Assembly (NCBI RefSeq): GCF_963583255.1
Contig: NC_084807.1
Span: forward strand, 14,407,072 to 14,471,071
From: Pyrus communis
Lineage: Eukaryota; Streptophyta; Magnoliopsida; Rosales; Rosaceae
Length of the DNA: 64,000 bases
Direction of reading: 5' to 3'
Below are positions 59,141 to 64,000 of this stretch, in pieces. Position numbers and translations under genes: made by a program. The notes below the pieces were generated by a model. That model did no database searches. It had not been told where the DNA came from and saw only the letters and a program-made list of their open reading frames with translations. Position 1 is the first letter of the stretch; every line of letters starts with the position of its first letter.

Positions 59141-59907
59141 AGTGAAAATAAGTAAGAATGAACTCACGAGCGTTGATGGTTGAAGAAAGGGTCCAAAAAG
59201 TTGAATATGGCCCTAAGTTTTGTGTGATTTTCCCTTGGGTGTTCAAAGTTGACTTCTGCGTTCTTAAGGGAATTCTAAGTGCCTAATTCAATACTTTGCT
59301 CACTATTGCTTTAAGAATGTTTGTTTATCCTTCACCTTTCATTGTTAGCCAATACCCTAGCCCCGTTACTACCCTTTGACTTCTATATTGAGTGTTATGT
59401 ATTTCAATTGTGGAGTTTGAACTTGGTATGAGCTTATGGTGTCACTGGTTCTCGCGTCTAAGTAGTAGCATTCCATTCATGAGATCATATCTAAAACATG
59501 CTTATTAACTCTAGAAAATGCTTTCCTTATTATAACATATGTGAGTGTTCGTCTACATGTTTACATCAATCTTCTCACATATACCTAGTGTAGGGTGTGT
59601 AGTCAGAAAATCTGTGTGAAAAACGAGAGTACATCTAGTAAGAAATTGAGGGAATTCTCTAAAGGCATGTTACTACATTTGAAATGTGTTTTAATTGCTT
59701 AATTGTGAACTAGTATGTGGTGACTATGATTAAGAATGTACTTAAGTGTAAAGATGGCTCAAATCTGTGAGAATAATGATTTTTAACTTGTCATGTGCAT
59801 TGGAAGTCCCTGATACGATTGTTGGAAGGTGTAGGTTGTGTTTTGTTCTTTTTGTTTTGTTTTTCTGTTTTGCTCGAGGACTAGCAAAAGCTAAGTGTGG
59901 GGGTATT
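56845..59907 (+). other. E antisense upstream region and 3' interior
   Basis: 56845-58040 is the antisense upstream block (TATATA near 57391); 58050-59907 the common 3' interior with palindrome (58168-58183), G tract 1 (58191-58203), PPT 2 (59021-59039), a long A run (about 59107-59138) and the terminal PPT (59886-59907). No other gene. Confidence 0.72.
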
Positions 59908-61284
59908 TGATAGGAGCATATTTATGCGACTTAAGTGGCTTGTTCTCGTACATTTACATTATGTTTCTTTAGTTATTTTAGTACTTTAAGCTATTTTCGT
60001 GTGTTTGTAGGTCCAAAGGGCTAAAGGAGCAAAAAGATGCATTTTGGAGACTTTTGGAGCACTTTTGGGCTAAGGACGGATAGCTTATGCTTGAAGCCAA
60101 AGTGTTGGACGAAATTGAAGACCTAATTGGAGCCAAAGTGTTGGAACCTTGTTCTCTTTAGTTTTAGGACATTTAAACCTTTCCTAATCCCAATCATGCC
60201 ATGCATAACACACATCCATTCTAACACATTGTCATTGCACATGCATTTCCTTCATTAGTTAACCCACATGCACTTATCACTTATCATCACCACATATCAT
60301 ATCACTTAATCACTTATCACTTAACATCACCACTTAACCACTTATCATATCATAACCACATATCATATCACTTATCACTTATCACTTAACATATCATCCA
60401 CCTACTTCACCTACAACATCCACCTACTTCACCTACAACATCCACCTACTTCACCTACAACATCCACTTCACCTACAACATCCACCTACTTCACCTACAA
60501 CATCCACCTACTTCACCTACAAATGACATAGCCATATGTTCCCTCCACTACTCCTATAAATACCCTTGCATTCATTCATTCATGGACATCTCATTTTCAT
60601 ACACAACACACCACAAACACATCCCTTTCTCTTTGCCGTGAGTTCCCTTGTAATCCAAAAACCATTTCTCCATTCCCCTTCCACTTCTCCACCACTCCTT
60701 TTCCATTCCACACTTCCATCCCCCAAACCAATTATCCCTAGACCTTATGCTTCAATAAAGAGGAAGAGAAGAGGGCCTAAACGTTCATACAATTCAAGTT
60801 TGAGTTGTTGGAATGTTTAGGCGTTTCTTTGATTTCAATGTTTAATTTCAATTCTCTTTGTTTTGTATGAGGAACTAAACCCCCCTTTAGCTAGGGGGGG
60901 ATTCGAAATATATGTTTATTCTTGCATTTTGATTTGATTACTTCTAATTGCGTTTCATAAGTTGTGGATTCAATTTGTTTAACCGTTTGATTGATAACTT
61001 ATTTATGTATGTTTATTAAGAATGCGCGCTTAATTTTCATGCATGAATATGACGCTAGAATATAAGTGAGTTTCACCTAATCGTTATGAACTTATATTCA
61101 CAAGTAGTGGAGGTTGCTTATAAACAATCGCGTTAAACGAATTCTTGGCATAAGTTTCATGCAATCATAGTAACGAATGCCTCGTCAACACTTATAGTTT
61201 TCATGATGCTTAATGATTCTTGCTTGTTTCTCTATTATGCAATTCATGTAGGGAACTTGTGAGGAATGCTTTGGGTTGTCGTAT
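59908..61284 (+). repeat. 3' LTR of element E, cut by F
   Basis: Follows the 5' LTR (38659 onward) with one extra 22-bp unit; TATA box at 60555-60562. Broken after GTCGTAT at 61284; CGTAT (61280-61284) should be F's target duplication. Confidence 0.9.
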
Positions 61285-63641
61285 TGATGCGAGATTTATA
61301 CGCACACAAATTAAACCCTCTTTTTGTCGATTTGTAGTATAAGTATAAGTAGGGATCGTTCTGGACCGGGGATTAGGAGGGATTGCAAATCTCTTGGAAA
61401 CTGACTCAAAAACGTAAAATAACAATATGAAATACTAACTTAGACTCAAAGAATGCAAAACTAAAAATAAGAAAGATTAAGACTAAGACTTAAACGAAAT
61501 ATGGGGGGATTGATTTTGGACGAATTTAAACTAAAATGGATAGATTGTAAAGAAAACAAATTGTAAATATGAAATTGACGGAAATGAATGGATGGTATGG
61601 CTAGCTAAGGGGTTCATCTCCATACATGTTACACTTGCATAATAAAATGGTTTCCAATTGCATTTCAATAAACCATGAGTTCTCAACACCCCGGGTTAAT
61701 TAGGTCCGCTTAAATTAACCGTCAAGTTTTCCTTAAGTTAATGAATTGGATGATTGCATACGACAACCCAAAGCATTCCTCACAAGTTCCCTACATGAAT
61801 TGCATAATAGAGAAACAAGCAAGAATCATTAAGCATCATGAAAACTATAAGTGTTGACGAGGCATTCGTTACTATGATTGCATGAAACTTATGCCAAGAA
61901 TTCGTTTAACACGATTGTTTATAAGCAACCTCTACTACTTGTGAATATAAGTTCATAACGATTAGGTGAAACTCACTTATATTCTAGCGTCATATTCATG
62001 CATGAAAATTAAGCGCGCATTCTTAATAAACATACATAAATAAGTTATCAATCAAACGGTTAAACAAATTGAATCCACAACTTATGAAACGCAATTAGAA
62101 GTAATCAAATCAAAATGCAAGCATAAACATATATTTCGAATCCCCCCCTAGCTAAAGGGGGGTTTAGTTCCTCATACAAAACAAAGAGAATTGAAATTAA
62201 ACATTGAAATCAAAGAAACGCCTAAACATTCCAACAACTCAAACTTGAATTGTATGAACGTTTAGGCCCTCTTCTCTTCCTCTTTATTGTAGCATAAGGT
62301 CTAGGGATAATTGGTTTGGGGGATGGAAGTGTGGAATGGAAAAGGAATTATGGAAATAGGTGAGGAGTGGTGGAGAAAATGGTGCAGAAAATGGAGAGAA
62401 ACTCACGGCTAGAGAAAGAATGGAAGTGTTTGAGGGGTGTTGTGTTGTGAATGAGATGTTTTGAATGATGGGAATGCAAGGGTATTTATAGGAGGAGTGG
62501 AGATGTATATGGCTATTTGTTTAAGGTGTTTGTGTGGAGGAATGATGGAGAATTGCATGTGGAATGGCTGCAATGATGAAGAATGAAAGCTGGAAAATAA
62601 AAGGGAAAGCTGGAAATCTGAAAATGCAAATGGGAATCCTGAAATGCAAAGGTGGCCACGGTTTTGAGTGTGTTTTGTGTTGGAAATGCATGTGAATGCA
62701 TGTGAATGTTGTTTGTGTGAAGTGTGTGTGGGTTAAAGAGTGAATGGTGGTGTAATGATGAAGTGTGATGGCTGAAAATGTCAAGGGAAATGCATGTGAT
62801 TGCATGGCAAAGAATTTCAGGATGCATGTGTGTTGGTGTGTTGTGTGATTGTTTTGTGGTTTAAGTGGCTTAATTAAAGAATGGGAGTGCATGTGGCTTA
62901 GGTGGTGTAATGATGAAGTGGGAATTGAAAGAATGTGGTTGGAAATGGTTGAGGAAGGCACGGCAAGGAATTAGAGGGAGCATGTGCTTGTAGGGTTGAT
63001 ATGTTTGAAGATGCATGTGTTGAATTGGTGGTTGAATGATGAAAGAATAAGTGAATGATTATGATAAGTGATAAGTGAATGATTATGATAAGTGTATGAT
63101 ATGTTAAGTGATAAATGAATGATATGTTAAGTGATAAATGAATGATATGTTGAGTGATAAGATGAGTGGTTATTGATATGTAGATGAATGAATGATATGA
63201 TAAGTAATAAATGAATGATAAGTGATTATTGATATGTAGATGAATGAATGATATGATAAGTAATAAATGAATGATATGTGGTGATGATAAGATAAGTGTA
63301 TGATATGATAAGTGGTGAATGAAGTAGTGGAATGTTGGAATGTTATGCACGACTAAGGATATAGGAAAGGTTTAAATATCCTAAAACTAAAAGGAACAAG
63401 GTTCCAACACTTTGGTCTTCAATTAGGTTTTTAATTTCGTCCAACACTTTGGCTCCAAGCATAAGCTATCCATCCTTAGCCCAAAAGTGCTCCAAACGTC
63501 TCCAAAATGCATCTTTTTGCTCCTTTAGCCCTTTCGGCCTACAAACACACGAAAATAGCTTAAAGTACTAAAATAACTAAAGAAACATAACGTAAATGCA
63601 CGAGAACAAGCCATTTAAGTCGCATGAATATGCTCCTATCA
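61285..63641 (-). repeat. LTR of reverse element F
   Basis: 2357 bp, TGATGCG...TATCA on the plus strand. It has the inverted TATA box (62483-62490), inverted hairpin (about 62221-62266) and 'gataagtgaatgat' tandem repeats (63040-63320). Its R-U5 is the same subfamily as E's LTR. ORFs within are low-complexity. Confidence 0.88.
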
Positions 63642-64000
63642 AATACCCCCACACTTATCTTTTGCTAGTCCTCGAGCAAAACAAAACAAAAGAAACCAGA
63701 AACAAAACAAAACGAACAAGTAAAACACAACCTAAACCTTCCAACAAACGTCTCAGGGATTTCCAAAGCACATGACAAGTTAAAAATCATTATTCCCACA
63801 GATTTTAACCATCATTACACTTAAATACATTCTTAATCATAGTCACCACATACTAGTTCACAATTAAACATTTAAAACACATTTCGAATGCAGTAACATG
63901 CCTTTAGAGAAATTGCTCAAATCCTTACAAGATATGCACTCGTTTTTCACACAGATTTTCTGACTACACACCCTACACTAGTTATATGTGAGAAGATTGA
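63642..64000 (-). mobile_element. Start of the F interior (3' side)
   Basis: Inverted terminal PPT (AATACCCCCACACTTATC at 63642-63659), inverted 'ctagtcctcgagc', then 3' interior as in the other elements. F continues beyond the window. Confidence 0.8.

Larger units (their letters stand above)
38659..61284 (+). mobile_element. Non-autonomous LTR element E, split by G and F
   Basis: E comprises 38659-42079, 56528-59907 and a 3' LTR cut at 61284. Layout equals A: LTR, tRNA-Asp PBS, gag-linker ORF, A tract, antisense gene, 3' interior, PPT, LTR. LTRs read nearly identical apart from one extra 22-bp unit in the 3' copy, so E is young; G and F are younger still. Confidence 0.85.

Overview
This is nuclear DNA from a flowering plant, and it is built entirely of LTR retrotransposons. 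I found no host gene, tRNA, rRNA or CRISPR array. The 18-nt primer-binding site TGGCGCCGTTGCCGGGGA is the exact complement of the 3' end of plant tRNA-Asp(GUC). The one intact polyprotein has the Ty3/gypsy order gag, protease, RT, RNase H, integrase, has no chromodomain, and resembles the Athila/Tat side of that superfamily. The repeat families remind me of Rosaceae (apple, pear, Prunus), but that is memory and low confidence. The dense nesting suggests gene-poor, probably pericentromeric heterochromatin. Layout, outermost to innermost. Host element B (+) holds 1178-2860 and 12178-13773; its 5' LTR tail is itself cut by element H (101-1177) and H by a reverse LTR (1-100). B is split by the complete non-autonomous element A (2861-12177, TSD TCTAC). 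Just after B's pol end, reverse element C begins at 13774 and runs past the window end. C carries a solo LTR (17584-20255, TSD TGTTG), and its 5' LTR is split by the D complex (23926-37851) and by element E (38659 onward). E is split by the complete autonomous element G (42080-56522, TSD CCATC), and E's 3' LTR by reverse element F (61285 onward). Genes. G encodes a 1833-residue Gag-Pol. C has a broken pol. B has broken gag-protease with RT to integrase deleted. A and E carry only a short ORF derived from the gag linker. D has lost all gag-pol coding. The striking shared feature is a small gene on the opposite strand, placed between pol and the 3' LTR, in A, D1, D2, E and G. It encodes about 223-229 residues: an N-terminal LxLxL (EAR-like) motif, a coiled coil, a basic KRK patch and a proline/serine/alanine tail encoded by a 15-bp minisatellite. 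It stayed open in non-autonomous elements that lost most other coding. In G it is flanked by an imperfect direct repeat of about 125 bp that occurs only once in C, which looks like the scar of gene capture. Other recurrent structures are a 46-nt hairpin just downstream of the LTR promoter, three polypurine tracts per element, a conserved non-coding block just after pol, and GT-AG intron-like segments of 60-65 nt at Gag-Pol domain boundaries. Three LTR pairs (A, E, G) look nearly identical by eye and differ mainly by tandem-unit number, so their insertions are recent; D2 is clearly older. All comparisons were done by eye, without alignment software.
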